Below the pieces are notes generated by a model. That model saw only the letters and a program-made list of their open reading frames with translations. It was not told where the DNA came from and searched no databases. Positions 20,406 to 31,104 of a stretch of 64,000 nucleotides of DNA are shown here, piece by piece (positions within the stretch are counted from its first letter, which is position 1; every line of letters starts with the position of its first letter). Location of the stretch: assembly GCA_030998225.1 (NCBI GenBank), contig JAPYXD010000737.1, forward strand, positions 1,612,001-1,676,000. Reading direction: 5' to 3'. The stretch comes from Diplolepis rosae. Taxonomy: Eukaryota; Arthropoda; Insecta; Hymenoptera; Diplolepididae. Made by a program: the position numbers and the translations under genes.

Positions 20406-21718
20406 CAACGATTCGGTACTTCAGCAATGAAAAATTATTCAAGCTAGACTCAAGCACAGAATCTTGAGTAATCTTGTCATTTACAGAAGTAACGATAGTC
20501 GAAAATCAGAATTGTTGTAGTACCAAATTAATTAGGCTCGACTCAAGCACAAATTTCCTGCTTAATTCAGGTACTTACGAAATTCTGATAATCGTCAAAG
20601 TTGGATGTATATGTTTTTGTAAATAAAAAAAAATTTAATAAATTTAATTTATTTAAAAAAAAAAAAATTAATCTGAAAATTTTTAATTTAATAATTAAGG
20701 GTAGTGTAACTTGTGTTGGTCCTTAATATTAATATTTTGTGGACCTTAAAGCAAAAAAAATAAAAATTTTCAAAAACATATTCTAATTAAAATTTAAATT
20801 GAAAAGAAAATTTTAATTTGTTTTTATTTTTAATTTATACGCGAGAATACACTTTATTTACACCTGTCATATTTTGTCACACTTGTAATCTTCTTATCAC
20901 TTGTCATATATACTATTAATATAAGAGAAGGAATATTCGCTCAATTATTTCATTAAAATCTTTCTTAATATTAATTTTACATAAAAAAAAAAATTATCGA
21001 ATTTATTTAATTTTTTTTTAAATTCCAGTAAATTATTATATTATAATATTATAATTTTATTTTAATTTAATTCAATTACAATTCAATTCAATTCAGTTTC
21101 AATTCAATCAATTTTCTTTTAATTCGATTCAATTCAATGTTATCTCCATTTGATTCAATTCAAATTTTATTTTATTTTAATTTAATTTAATTCCAATTTA
21201 ATTCAATTCGATTTCATTTTACTTAAATTTAATTTTAATTCAATTTCAATTTTAACTTGATTTAATTTAAATTTAAATTTAATTCTCTTTTGACTCAATT
21301 CAATTTCATTTTATTTTGATTCAATTCAATTTTAATTTACCTTCATTCAATTTCTTTTCAATTTACTTTGATTTAATTTTAATTTAATTCTAATTTAATT
21401 CAATTCAATTTTATATAATATTTATATTCAATTAGAGAAGGAATTTCTAAATATAAATATAATCTCTCTCTTTCTACAATATATTTATATATATTAAAAA
21501 AAAAATTTGTACCCAATATTTAATTATTTATTTTTATTAATTAATCAATTACTTTATTAAATCATTACTTCATTACTTTATTACGTTATTAATTTTTCTA
21601 AATTTATTAATTCATCACTTTATTAATTTTTCACTTTATTAATTCATTACTTTATTAATTTTTCACCGTATTAATTCATCACTTTATTCATTTTTTCTCA
21701 TTCAGTTAGCTTTTGTTT
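20406..21718 (-). other. 5' leader of the Gypsy-type element: duplicated motif and AT-rich ATTCAATT simple repeats
   Basis: A short motif (ACTCAAGCAC and context) occurs twice (about 20447 and 20538). From about 20820 to 21715 the sequence is dominated by irregular AATTCAATTTAATT-type repeats and then by TTCATTACTTTATTAA-type repeats. No coding frames were found. Minus-strand frames at 19818-20042 and 20257-20457 are repeat products. Confidence 0.7.
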
Positions 21719-21736
21719 TCCCGGGCTGATGCACCA
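21719..21736 (-). promoter_or_regulatory. Putative primer-binding site (tRNA-Gly-like)
   Basis: In the sense strand, TGGTGCATCAGCCCGGGAA lies inside the 5' LTR. It pairs with a tRNA 3' end of the tRNA-Gly type (GATGCACCA plus TTCCCGG match, with a small mismatch between). It is 17 bases from the LTR edge, farther than the usual 0-5, so the assignment is tentative. Confidence 0.55.
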
Positions 21737-21753
21737 AAATTATTAAGGGGGTA

Positions 21754-23210
21754 TGTGACGTCCTGACACTTACCTTCCTTTAATAATATATTTTATTTTT
21801 CCCTCGTTTTAGATCGGTAAAGAAATCCAGAGGATTTCTAAACCGAAAATGGGATGAGGGTAGCTAACTAAAATGAAACTCGAAACTTACTGAATTTACA
21901 ATTATTAACCTTTATTTTGATGGGTACGAACTGAGAGAGAGATAGAGAGAGAGATAGAGAGTTATTAAAATTTCCTCCTGGGGTCATATATTAAAATTGG
22001 ACTTACTCGAATCCAGGCTGGAACCACTGATAATCCGGAAGGTGTACACACCTTCTAATTCACTTTACGATGCGTTGAAATTCTGACAGGTAGACCAAAA
22101 TCCAAATAGGGAAACTGTGACAGGTGGGCCTTGAATCCACACATCTATTTCGGGCTGAACTAGTGACGATCCCGAAGGGTGAGTTGAAGATGCACCTGTC
22201 AATATATACGATGTGGGGCCTCGGTGTAATCAAATCGTAGACACTTCAATATATGAACCATTCACAGGTTCCACTTTTAACTCACGAACAATGTTCCACT
22301 AAATTGAATTCTAATGTTATTTTAAATTGACGAGGAAGATACCGACAAAAGATGGACTGAGTTGACCGGGGTAACTTTGAGAGTTCTCAATTTTTAGATG
22401 GTCGAGGGGAACTCTGATACTAAATTTCTGAGCAGAGTTCCAGCGTTGATGATAGACCAGCGGCAACTCTGTACTTTTTAGAGGGGTTCCGTTTCTGAAG
22501 ATAGACCCGACGGCAACTGTACTTTTCGGGAGGAGTTCCGCTTCTGAAGATAGACCCGACGACAACTGTACTTTTCGGGAGGAGTTCCGCTTCTGAAGAT
22601 AGACCCGACGGCAACTGAAGATTCGCAGATTCGCAGGTACTTTTATGTGCTAATTTTCGGTCGATACTAGCTACCTTTTGGTCGATACTGACATGGAACT
22701 TCTAGGTGGTGATTAATGGGTTTTATATTTTTTGTCGATACTGACTATGTTTAATTTTTGTCCTTGCTAATATTCTTCTGATGTTGGCCTGACCTTGGCA
22801 CGTGTCTGAGCTGGCCTCTTTTTCGTTGGGTTGCCATTTTTTTTATATACTGAAGAAAAAAGGGGAGACTGCGTTTTCTTATTCTAGTTTCCCCGACGTT
22901 CCTTCTTCTTGAGATGATTCATTTTTTAATTTCTATCCTTTGCTACACCTGTCGATATGCTTGTGTACTTAGGACATTCCGATGGGGTTCCCTCGTTGAC
23001 AGGTAGTTAAGAGTTTACGATGTTTTCTATTTATAAGTTCACTACTATCTCTCTTTCTATTACAATTTTATTTTAGTACATTCAATTTCCGTCTAATAAA
23101 TGCTTTTTAATAGCTGTTGCTTATACATCTTTTATGTTAAAATCTTTTATTAATTTTACATATTTTGGTATTATGAAATAAATAAATAGCGACGGTCACG
23201 GGACGTGACA
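21754..23210 (-). repeat. 5' LTR of the Gypsy-type element
   Basis: This 1457-bp copy of the repeat at 7702-9205 is the upstream LTR on the minus strand. It should contain the promoter for the element's transcript. It has one minisatellite unit fewer than the 3' copy and roughly 1% single-base differences elsewhere. The target duplication TTAC follows at 23211-23214. Confidence 0.9.
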
Positions 23211-23214
23211 TTAC

Positions 23215-24630
23215 TTTTCCTTAATTCCGGTTTCTCTTTTACGATTCTCTAATAGAGTTTCAACACACCTAGGCCGTACGTAATATATGCATTTGTATGC
23301 GTCGCGATACGTGACAGTATAAATAAATATTAACTTTAAATTTTGTATAAAATGTTTTTCTCAAGTGTTTAAATCTTGTTATAATTTCAAAAGATCTCAT
23401 GGAGGTTTTTCAGCCAAATTTTCTTCAAATTTAAGAAAAAAAGTGTTATCTTTCAAATAAAATACTTTGTCATTTTTTATTTTCCTATTTTTCTGGATTC
23501 GTAAAAGAATTTGAACACTAAACTAAGAATTTTTGATGAAATTCAAGGTCAATAAATGTCGAAAGTTTCATATGAAGAGATTAATTATAAAATTTAGAGG
23601 CATTGCAAATCACCAACATTATTCAGAAAATTTTTCCATTCTGCAAAGCATTTAATTTTTTGAATGCAATGTTCATCTTACCTTAATAGAAAATAATTCT
23701 CTAAATGCAACTTTATAAATTTATTGGATTGGTAAAATTTGTGAGAATGTTACATTTCTGATTTTAACTTTGATTTATAAAGCTTTTTAAGTGGTATCAC
23801 CTGTGGGCCTAATCCACCCTTAAAGAAATTTACAATGAGAAGAAACTAAAAAAAAATAATTTGGGGTGCTTGATTAAGGGAGTTACTCAGGATGAAGAAT
23901 TAACGAACAGAAATATCTTAAACTTTGCAGAGCGTTAGAATATAATTAAAAAATTATCCGTACGAAATTTCAAGGTCTGAGGTGGGTTTTTTAGTGAGAT
24001 ATTCATATTTCTATTTTGCGCCTCTCTAGTTGATTCAACATGGGCTCTTATGAGAAATCGTGGAGGTTATCGTGTATTATCATTGATATCTTTTCAACTG
24101 ATGAACAGATCATAACGGGATTTGAACAGTAGAAAAATAAGATGTTCAGGAATAGTTATTAACTTTAATAACATTCAAAGGTGGGTTCTAAAAGTAATAA
24201 CAAATACGATGACGATTGGAAATTGCTGTGATTTTGGTCTTTGGTTAGGCATGTGGCAACATCGCATTCGTAAGTTATGTGCGCGAAATTTGAAATGTAT
24301 GCGTTATATCTATGCATCAGTTCGTACCAACTGGTGATTGAAATTTGTTATGAAAATCATGTTTTTAATAAATGAAATATAATATATTAATTATTCGTAT
24401 GATAAATAAACGAATTAAGTACACACAAACAACTTTATTTACATACATATCATAATACGTAGTACGTAAAATCTTTCGCAATGATATACTAAATTTATCT
24501 TATTTTTACAGTCTTGAATCGATATAACAATTTTCACTACATATCTATTATTATCAGAATCGTTCATTAATTATTATTTAGAATATTTGATACATATACA
24601 ATAAATATATACCTACCAAAATAAAGTAAA
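23215..24630. other. Non-coding stretch with one copy of a dispersed repeat
   Basis: Bases 23700-23830 and 25758-25885 are about 85-90% alike (TGCAACTTTATAAATTTA, GGATTGG, TTATAAAGCTTTTTAA, CACCCTTAA), so a repeat flanks the region in direct orientation. A shared TGGCAACATCGCAT occurs inverted at about 24253 and 24931. No gene was recognised. Confidence 0.5.
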
Positions 24631-24963
24631 TTAGTATTTTGTTTTTAGATAACCAAAGATTTTATTTTTAACCTTCCTGTTATTTGTCACACGAATTTCC
24701 CAGTTTTTATCAGCACCAAACAAACGAGATAATCCATCAAAACCATGTTCTTTGTATGCATCGACAACCATAGTTACCGTGATGTCTGAGGCAATCATTT
24801 TTTTCTTCATTTGGACGGATGTGCAGCTTTTTAATTCATTGTATAATTTCATGTCTGAGAAACATTTCTGAGGTACTGACGTGACCATATGTGCGACTGT
24901 ACACCTGTGCGCACACGAACCAACACGATGCGATGTTGCCAGATCAAGTACTACTGTAGTCAA
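24631..24963 (-). CDS. Hypothetical protein fragment
   Basis: A 110-codon frame has ordinary composition and a coherent C-terminal half (MIASDITVTMVVDAYKEHGF, DGLSRLFGADKNWE). The N-terminal ~30 residues overlap a short inverted repeat and are probably not native. I recognise no family. It is followed by AT-rich DNA. It may be an exon or a TE gene fragment. Confidence 0.25.
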   Translation of the reverse strand: MTTVVLDLATSHRVGSCAHRCTVAHMVTSVPQKCFSDMKLYNELKSCTSVQMKKKMIASDITVTMVVDAYKEHGFDGLSRLFGADKNWEIRVTNNRKVKNKIFGYLKTKY

Positions 24964-24999
24964 CCTGCGTGTTTAACCCTGTTTCGACTAGGCGGGTAG

Positions 25000-25585
25000 G
25001 TGAGTAACTCCATTAACGTGTCCTATAACGTTGGTTGTTATCCGGGGGGGAGGACGCTGAGAATATGGATAATCACTGAACACAGGCACTTAAAACGACA
25101 AAACACTTTATTGGTACTTACAATCAACGACGACACAACCGAACAAAAAGAAACCACAGCCGACTGAGCACTTCCAACTCGATTTTCATTAACACTAAAA
25201 CTATCGACGATCGAGGTATACCTACTTCTACTATGTCAAACAAGTCATTTTGACTCCCCTTGGTAGTTCTAGTGTTAAAGTCGGCGAGGGGAAATTGGAT
25301 AGTAATAAATAACTGTTCTTATATTTTATTAAAAGTCGTAATAAAATTCTAAAACAATTACATAAATTATATCCAATTTTTAAGCATGAAATTTGAAAAC
25401 CGTCAAAATGACGGTCTTGGTAGTTCTAGTGTTAAACGGGAATAACGAAGCACAGAACGAAAAGATAGCTCTCGCTGGATCGACGATCTCACTGCAAAAA
25501 AAGCGCGCGCCCCGTGTATAATTTTCTTAGAGATATTATAGATAGAGGAGACAAGCCATAGGCCGCTCTGTAAGTGGCAACGTCA
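25000..25585 (-). repeat. Probable solo LTR (minus strand) with nested MITE
   Basis: Minus-strand sequence begins TGACGTTGCCACTTACAGAG and later carries a polyadenylation-type AATAAA followed by GTGTTTTG and a T/G-rich stretch, the layout of insect LTR 3' halves. It then ends near GAGTTACTCA. The GC-richer composition differs from its neighbours. A TTAA-flanked MITE (25189-25435) interrupts it. No partner LTR, primer site or pol lies nearby, hence 'solo'. Exact ends and target duplication were not established. Confidence 0.4.
25189..25435. mobile_element. piggyBac-type MITE or tandem pair (TTAA-flanked)
   Basis: It starts TTAACACTAAAACTA and ends TAGTTCTAGTGTTAA, giving an inverted repeat of CACTARAACTA with TTAA at both outer ends (25189, 25432). 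A third TTAA-bounded terminus lies inside (25275-25278), so the first 90 bp is itself a complete mini-element. Internal palindromes GTCATTTTGAC and CCGTCAAAATGACGG are likely subterminal transposase sites. Confidence 0.75.
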
Positions 25586-25612
25586 GTCTGCAAACTCGGT
25601 GAGAGTGAAAGA

Positions 25613-25680
25613 AAGAGACAAAAAAAGTGACACGGAATGGGAACTATTAGCACGAGTTTTTAATTTTATCCTTTGGAAAT
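25613..25680. repeat. 66-bp sequence present again inverted at 27281-27352
   Basis: The stretch containing GTGACACGGAATGGGAACTA then TTAGCACGAG is found as an essentially exact inverted copy 1.6 kb away. Its ends abut unrelated repeats in both places. It may be terminal inverted repeats of a disrupted element or an inversion duplication. Confidence 0.7.
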
Positions 25681-25880
25681 TGGGTCGTTTTGATATTGAT
25701 TCATTTGCCTTAAAAGTAATTGCTGAAACTAGTAAATTTTTTCGTGGGCGAGAATCTGAATGCAACTTTATAAATTTACTGGATTGGCAAAATTTGGAGG
25801 AATGTTACATTTCTGATTTTAGCTTTGATTTATAAAGCTTTTTAAATGGTGTCTCCTGTAGGCCAAATTCACCCTTAAGG

Positions 25881-26335
25881 ACGTTCTCTTGAAAATCACT
25901 TTTCTTTAGATTTCTTTCAAACTTCGTAAATAAGTACTTTTTACCATGATCTACAAAGCGGTAAAAAGATTAGCACCAAGACTGGTACTTAAAATCGAGA
26001 AATTGAGCCCTAAAGTTGAATCTCATAACACGTGTTAGATAGGCGTAGTTCAGTTTCCGAATACCTTTCTTTACATTAAAAGCACAATTTTCTTTAGATT
26101 TTTTTGAAAAACTAGTATATTATACTAGAGATTATAAGGAATCGTATGCCGTCATAAAAAATACGTGTACCGGCACTACTTTTAAAGATACACTACCGTC
26201 GGAAATTGTGCGCACGGTGCTTGTCATCGCTATCAAAAATCACTGCTGACTTTGAACCACGATATCTCGGTGAAAAAAAGAGATAGGGCATTTTTAAAAA
26301 TACAGTTGGAAAGCTTATGAAATTCCACGGCTAGT
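25881..26335. other. Unassigned repeat-like AT-rich stretch
   Basis: No gene was found. There is a direct repetition of CTTTAGATTT context near 25905 and 26093. Confidence 0.3.
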
Positions 26336-26339
26336 GTTG

Positions 26340-26955
26340 CTTAACAAATATTTTGTTGACTTTCTGAAAATAATACAGCTCGTGAGGAGTTAAAAAAAAA
26401 AATTCAAGATTTTTTCAAATTCTCTACCTCAACTTCAACTTTTTGCATGACCTAGGAAAATTTTTTTCAATATCTGAAAATTATACAACATAAAGTCTAA
26501 AATCTTATCTTTAATTTAAGCCAAGAAAACTTAAAAAATATTCATGGGTACCCGAGATACGATTGAAAATGTTCAATCATATCTGAGTTGAATTTTAATC
26601 GACGATCACGCTTCTCGGCCGGTTTGTTGCTCGCCTTCTTCGTTGAGGCAGGACCGAATAGGCCACGCACAAAGGTGGCGGTTAAGTGGAGCTCTCTTAT
26701 ATGTTCTTTGATCCAAGAACGTGTTTCCTTTATTTCCTTTCCTTTTATTCTTAGTTGATATTTACAATGACTATTAAAATTTTTATTAATGTTCTAGTTT
26801 ATAATAATTTTAAGAAATAAAAAATGTTTACATATCATTGTTCTATTCGTTAATATGGGGATAATATTGGATTTAAATAATTTTTAATAATCACAAATAA
26901 CAATAAATATTTTTTAAAATTTAGAATAATTAGAAATAAAAATTCGGACTCTTTC
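26340..26955. repeat. Left part of a long-TIR element, copy also at 45945-46540
   Basis: About 600 bases match 45945-46540 almost base for base, including ACGATCACGCTTCTCGGCCG and the AT-rich tail. In the second location the TIR is followed by its inverted partner. Here the right half is missing and the copy ends at a fragment of a coding family (26955-27005). Confidence 0.8.
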
Positions 26956-27007
26956 TATTTCCCAAAACACCGTTAACGACATTTTAAAATCTGATCCAAG
27001 CTTTTTT

Positions 27008-27283
27008 ACATTCTCATCATGGATGAGAAGGTATTGGTTTTATGTGAAAAATTACTTTCGAAATTTTCATCAAATCTTTACGTTTTGAGACCCCCTGAGT
27101 CAGAAAAAAGGGTTTTTACGAAAGTGTCTGTCTGTCTGTCTGTCTGTCTGTAGTAGGTCGTGTGCGGCATAACTCTCGACAGAATTATCAGATTGAATTG
27201 AGATTTGGTACACTTTATGGGAGCCGAAAAAGTAAGGACAAGTTCGTTAACCAGCCACATCCAATCAAAATTGAGGGATGGAG
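27008..27283. mobile_element. TIR element family 'ACATTCTCATCATG', truncated copy 1
   Basis: It begins ACATTCTCATCATGGATGAG, has a (TCTG)n microsatellite at 27128-27152 and the block GGAGCCGAAAAAGTAAGGAC. Copies at 37950-38786 and 44706-45936 show that the family ends in the inverted CATGATGAGAATGT. This copy is cut at about 27283, where the inverted 66-bp repeat begins. Confidence 0.7.
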
Positions 27284-27352
27284 CACTACATTTCCAAAGG
27301 ATAAAATTAAAAACTCGTGCTAATAGTTCCCATTCCGTGTCACTTTTTTTGT

Positions 27353-28125
27353 TTCGTGAAGCCTCGTCGGCACCTGTATTAATTTTTGCAGGAAGTCACA
27401 ATGCAAATACATGTATTTTCCTCTTTTTACACCACGTCCATAAACTTTGAGCTAGTTCATTAAATTTTGTAAATAAGATTCCGACCATTTTATTGATATA
27501 AGCAATAGCAGTTGTATTTTCAACGCGCAATAGAATAAAAACGTTTCTCAAATCTTTGGTAACAATTTGGAATGCTAAGTGTGCAGCCATCAGTTTGAAA
27601 TAGTTAATATGTTTTACAATCGGTCACGAATCACAAGCCCACAAATTTTTCATTTTCTTTAGTCGCACCCCCTCCTGTTAGGAATTGCGTCCAACAAAAT
27701 TTTCAATTAAAAATTTCCCATTTTAGATGATATTTTAGCTCCAACTATATTACGTTTTCATTAATATAGGACGCCATAAAGATAGATTCCAAGTCCCATA
27801 GGTTGATCGTAATCACTATCGTTTAAGATTGAATGCAAGAGTCATCTCCGTACAAATAGTAGTCTCGTGCGGCGCCGTCAAGCTATGCCGCTTTGAAAAA
27901 ATTTCATAGGCCCGCATGGTGAAAATTTTAGTGTGCGACTGGCTTAGAATTCGTAATGTGCATGTACTATATACGTATAGTCACCAAAGTTATGCCAGCG
28001 GCAGACTCGTAGATCATGCAACGTTGCAATTTAAACCTAACAATCATTGAGCAACTGTGACATGCGTTTGAATAGCTTCATGTCAACGATTATTGTTAAA
28101 AGTTAAAAAAATGTCTTTGTTGATT
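27353..28125. other. No recognised gene
   Basis: The minus-strand frame 27590-27396 (LAFQIVTKDLRNVFILLRVENTTAIAY) superficially recalls the RNase H-like region of DIRS/Ngaro-type retroelements, where RVENTTAIAYINKMGG-like strings occur. The fragment is only about 60 residues and is given low weight. Confidence 0.35.
27396..27590 (-). pseudogene. Possible RNase H fragment of a tyrosine-recombinase (DIRS/PAT) retroelement
   Basis: The frame reads VFILLRVENTTAIAYINKMVG, then FNELAQSLWTWCKKRKIHVFA. The pattern 'D/ENTTAIAYINKMGG...LWxWCxxRxI' is well known from RNase H of DIRS-group RTs in invertebrates. The expected Asp before Asn reads as Glu here, so the site is altered. It is too short to assign a clade. 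It is bordered by a 66-bp inverted repeat on one side and unassigned DNA on the other. Confidence 0.5.
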
Positions 28126-28127
28126 TA

Positions 28128-28857
28128 TTGGGTTAGCAACAGTCATTCCATTTTTTTTCATGATTTTCAAAGCAAGTTTATTAATACAAATAACAAACAT
28201 TAATCAATTATGTAATCGAATGGTGCAAGGTCAGGGCTATACGGTGGATGAGGCATTACTTCTCAGCCTAACTACAATAATGTTTTGCGAGTGACCAAAG
28301 ATGTGACCTTGTTCAATCACGTTCAATTTGTGAGGAACCCAAATATCGAGCTTATAACGTAACCAAGTCGTTTTAAATGTCTTTCAACGCGTGTATGTGA
28401 TATGTTAAGCTCCACTGCGATCTCTTGTGTCGTACTACGCCGGTTATTTTTCATCACTGCTTTTATTTTGTTCTCAAATTCAGTTAAGCGTTCAGAGCGT
28501 GGTGCATCTTTGGGGTCAAAATCTCGGAAACGAGCAAACCAATTCTGGCGCTGGCGTTCTGTTAATGATTTTTCACCATAAACATCATACAACTTTTTCC
28601 GAGCTTGCACTGCGTTTTCACCTTCTTGGAAGTAATTCAGTAAAATGTGGCGAAAAAGACCGCCTGGAATTTCCATTTCAAATCAATGCAAAACAATAAA
28701 TAAACAACAAAACTTGAAACTTTTTTTTTACTGCATCATCTATGAAATGTCAGATGTTAAATACCGTATACGGTTTGAAGTTTGCAATGGAGGAGAACGA
28801 CTTTGAAAGACTAGTCATCTAGAGGAAAAAAGCGAAATGACTTTGGTGCCAACTCAA
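28128..28857 (-). mobile_element. mariner element, internally deleted
   Basis: The ends TTGGGTTAGCAAC (left) and the reverse complement of the right end TTGAGTTGGCACC are matching mariner TIRs. TA is duplicated at 28126-28127 and 28858-28859. It is 730 bp against about 1.3 kb for intact elements. The transposase within keeps its N-terminal DNA-binding half and the last catalytic box but lacks the middle. Confidence 0.85.
28205..28676 (-). pseudogene. mariner transposase, DNA-binding half plus remnant of the third catalytic box
   Basis: From the ATG at 28676 the frame gives FRHILLNYFQEGENAVQARK, then TERQRQNWFARFRDFD, DAPRSERL and the second HTH TTQEIAVELNISHTRVERHL. These are the standard tandem HTH domains of mariner transposases. 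A frameshift near 28350 follows, after which another frame reads LDIWVPHKLN, the WVPHEL linker. The central catalytic region (first and second Asp) has been deleted. Bases 28255-28205 still encode PHPPYSPDLAPFDY, the box with the third Asp of the DD34D triad. Confidence 0.85.
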
Positions 28858-29165
28858 TAATAACAATTTTAATAAATAACATTCGTCGTTTCATACAGCC
28901 AACTTGATTTCATTTCATTTCATCGTTCTGATTTTATAATTATTTTCAATAGATTCTTATAATTTGCACTTATTTGGAAACATTAATTAGGAATTTTACG
29001 TGTTCTCATGATCCTAGAGTTTACAACCTATTTTAATTTTTTTCATTCTTTCATTGGCTCCTTCTGCCTACATTCAATTGAAAATATGTTTAAGGACATA
29101 AGGTTAGAAAAAATATCAATATAATATGACGACAAACATTTGGAATATTTTAATAGAAGAAACGA
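28858..29165. other. No recognised feature
   Basis: AT-rich DNA between two mariner copies. Confidence 0.4.
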
Positions 29166-29708
29166 CTAACATAAGTTTTAATAAGTTTCCGCCGTTTTTT
29201 ATCAAAAATTGGACATTTATTGTTAAAGAACAGAACCTTATGTTTCATTCGAAGTATTTTCTCGTTTGTTTGGCACAAATCTCGATCCAATAATGCTTCC
29301 AATTCCGCGTGTTCGTATACTTTCGGCCTTCCGCTATGTTCTTTGTCTTCGATGTCAAATTCAGCTTTCTTAAACTTTTGAAACCACTCACGATAATTTC
29401 TCTCACCTAAAGCAGCCTCACCAAGCAATCGATAGGCCTCAGCTACAGATTTCTTCAAATTGAAGAAGTAAATCAAAAGTTCCCACAAATGACGCTTATT
29501 CGGCACAAAACTCAACATTTTCGCACACAAAAGAATATATTATACTCATAAAAATTCACTAATGTTTCAAGGTTATGTAGTTGACAGATGTCCTACTCTA
29601 CGACAATGACGTTTTACATCTGTCAATTTCAACCAAAACTTACTGGTGACGCCAACTGTTGTCAAACGGCGGAAAGTTATTTGTACACCTGATAATAATT
29701 TCCTTTGT
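29150..29708 (-). pseudogene. Second mariner copy (mellifera-like type), N-terminal transposase fragment
   Basis: From the ATG at 29530: VPNKRHLWELLIYFFNLKKS, EAYRLLGEAALGERNYREWF and KKAEFDIEDKEHSGRPKVYE. These match the first HTH and linker of mariners of the VPNKRHLRE type, a different lineage from the 28128 copy. After LLDRDLCQT the frame departs from the family and ends, so the catalytic domain is deleted. AAGTTTCCGCCGTTT near 29183 recurs inverted near 29665, and the right end (TGTACACCT, 29703) looks like the outer TIR. The left outer TIR is lost. Confidence 0.8.
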
Positions 29709-29709
29709 A

Positions 29710-30222
29710 CTGAATTATCATTTTTATTGACCATCACATATACGTTTTACCTATACATCTACGATTCCCGTGTCTGTACTTCCGATACACGTGACTAAGT
29801 AGTAATGAGTAATAAACTTGTTCTCAATTTTTAAGATTTATTCAGAACCAACATTGTTTACGAATCGAAACTCAATAATAATATCGAAAATAATAGGCAA
29901 AACAATGATAATGAATTCTGTGGTTACCGAACGGTCGAGCTATTCCTGTGAGTTAAAAGAGTATAGTCATTGTGTCTTCCTCTTCTTGATCCCGAAGTCA
30001 ATCGAACTCACACGAACGCTAGCCCTAATTAGAGTTCTAAAGAGTTTATGTGATCGAGAATATGTCTGGGAGCACGGGAATATGACTGAGAATTCCTCTG
30101 ATGAATGTGCTCTCCGAGAATTTATGAGAATTTAAAAATATTTTTCCGTAACGGTTCAAGCTTTCAATTGTTTTTGATAAATGCTTTGTTCTCGAAGTTC
30201 GTGTAACGTGCGCAATAAAAAT
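29710..30222. other. No recognised gene
   Basis: Short frames on both strands lack family resemblance. Confidence 0.35.
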
Positions 30223-30223
30223 G

Positions 30224-30319
30224 GAAAAAAAAGTATATAGTTTGGAATTTTTTTTTTTAATTTTGTTTATCAATAATTTAAAAAAAAAAAAAAATTTTCA
30301 AACTATATACTTTTTTTTT
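30224..30319. repeat. AT-rich inverted repeat at the 5' junction of the LINE
   Basis: AAGTATATAGTTTG with A- and T-runs occurs at about 30229-30242 and again inverted at about 30299-30312, giving a ~40-bp imperfect hairpin. GC content rises sharply right after it, marking the start of the R1-like element. Confidence 0.7.
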
Positions 30320-31104
30320 GGCTATGCCAAAAAAGGACGGGTGGGGAGGCTTAGCAGACGGCCCTCGGGTCATGGAGGTTGTAGTGTCCCGATGAATCGG
30401 TGAACAAATGCAGGGGGCTCTATAGACGGGCATCTTTCCATTGCGTGAAGGGTGCCCTATAAACGGGTCTATCCCAGGTTGAGAGTGGGGGACGCCATAA
30501 ACGCGTCTATCCCTATGCATGGAGAAGGATGTATGCCCCAGGTAGCGGCGCTGAGAGTGAGTCTGCGAGTGCTTGTGAGGAATGAGTGAACTGAACGAAT
30601 GTCAGCGCCGCATGACTGCGATATGTGTCCTTCGAATGTGAGAGGAGAACCTATAGACGGTCTCCCTCTTGAACGAGGCTAAGAGCGAATTAGTGTATGG
30701 AATCTCCTGGGGGACACTGCAAAGCCTCTGCAGTCTGTGACCAAAAACAGTCCAAACTATCGTTTCCGTATGGCATCCCACTGGGAGTGCTTCGTCGCCG
30801 AGTGGTGTCTTCCCCGGCCCACGAGGAGGCGAGGCTGCTGTGAGCCTAGCTCTGCCGAGGTGGTGTGCCATGCGGGATCAGAAGCCAGCCCCTTCGGGAC
30901 CTTGATCAGGTAGTGCGTATTGAACACAGGTGTCGGAGCCTGTGTTGCTCCGGGCGTGACCGGTCTGTCCGTGTATTCCGGGACCGGCTAAGCGGAGGTT
31001 GGGCCTCAGGGAACTGGGGTAGGACTTCGGTCCGAGGGTACACCCGTTCCCAACTATTCCGACCCGCTCCTCTACGCAGGATGCGCTGGTAAAATGAACT
31101 ATTT

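Larger units (their letters stand above)
7702..23210 (-). mobile_element. 15.5-kb Ty3/Gypsy-type LTR retrotransposon
   Basis: Two direct 1.5-kb repeats (7702-9205 and 21754-23210) bound a region with minus-strand gag, protease, RT and RNase H in the Ty3/Gypsy order. TTAC flanks both outer ends (7698-7701 and 23211-23214) as a 4-bp target duplication. Each LTR begins TG and ends CA. Outside a minisatellite the LTRs differ at only about 15 positions (~1%), so insertion is recent. The element is unusually long for the group because of a ~3.3-kb leader and a 3-kb tail. No integrase is recognisable, and gag and pol carry several frame breaks. The element holds a nested MITE at 10188-10524. Confidence 0.9.

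Noticed and set aside
19818..20457. Two minus-strand frames in the leader repeats
   Set aside because: They are copies of one another generated by the 390-bp repeats and contain the structural modules.
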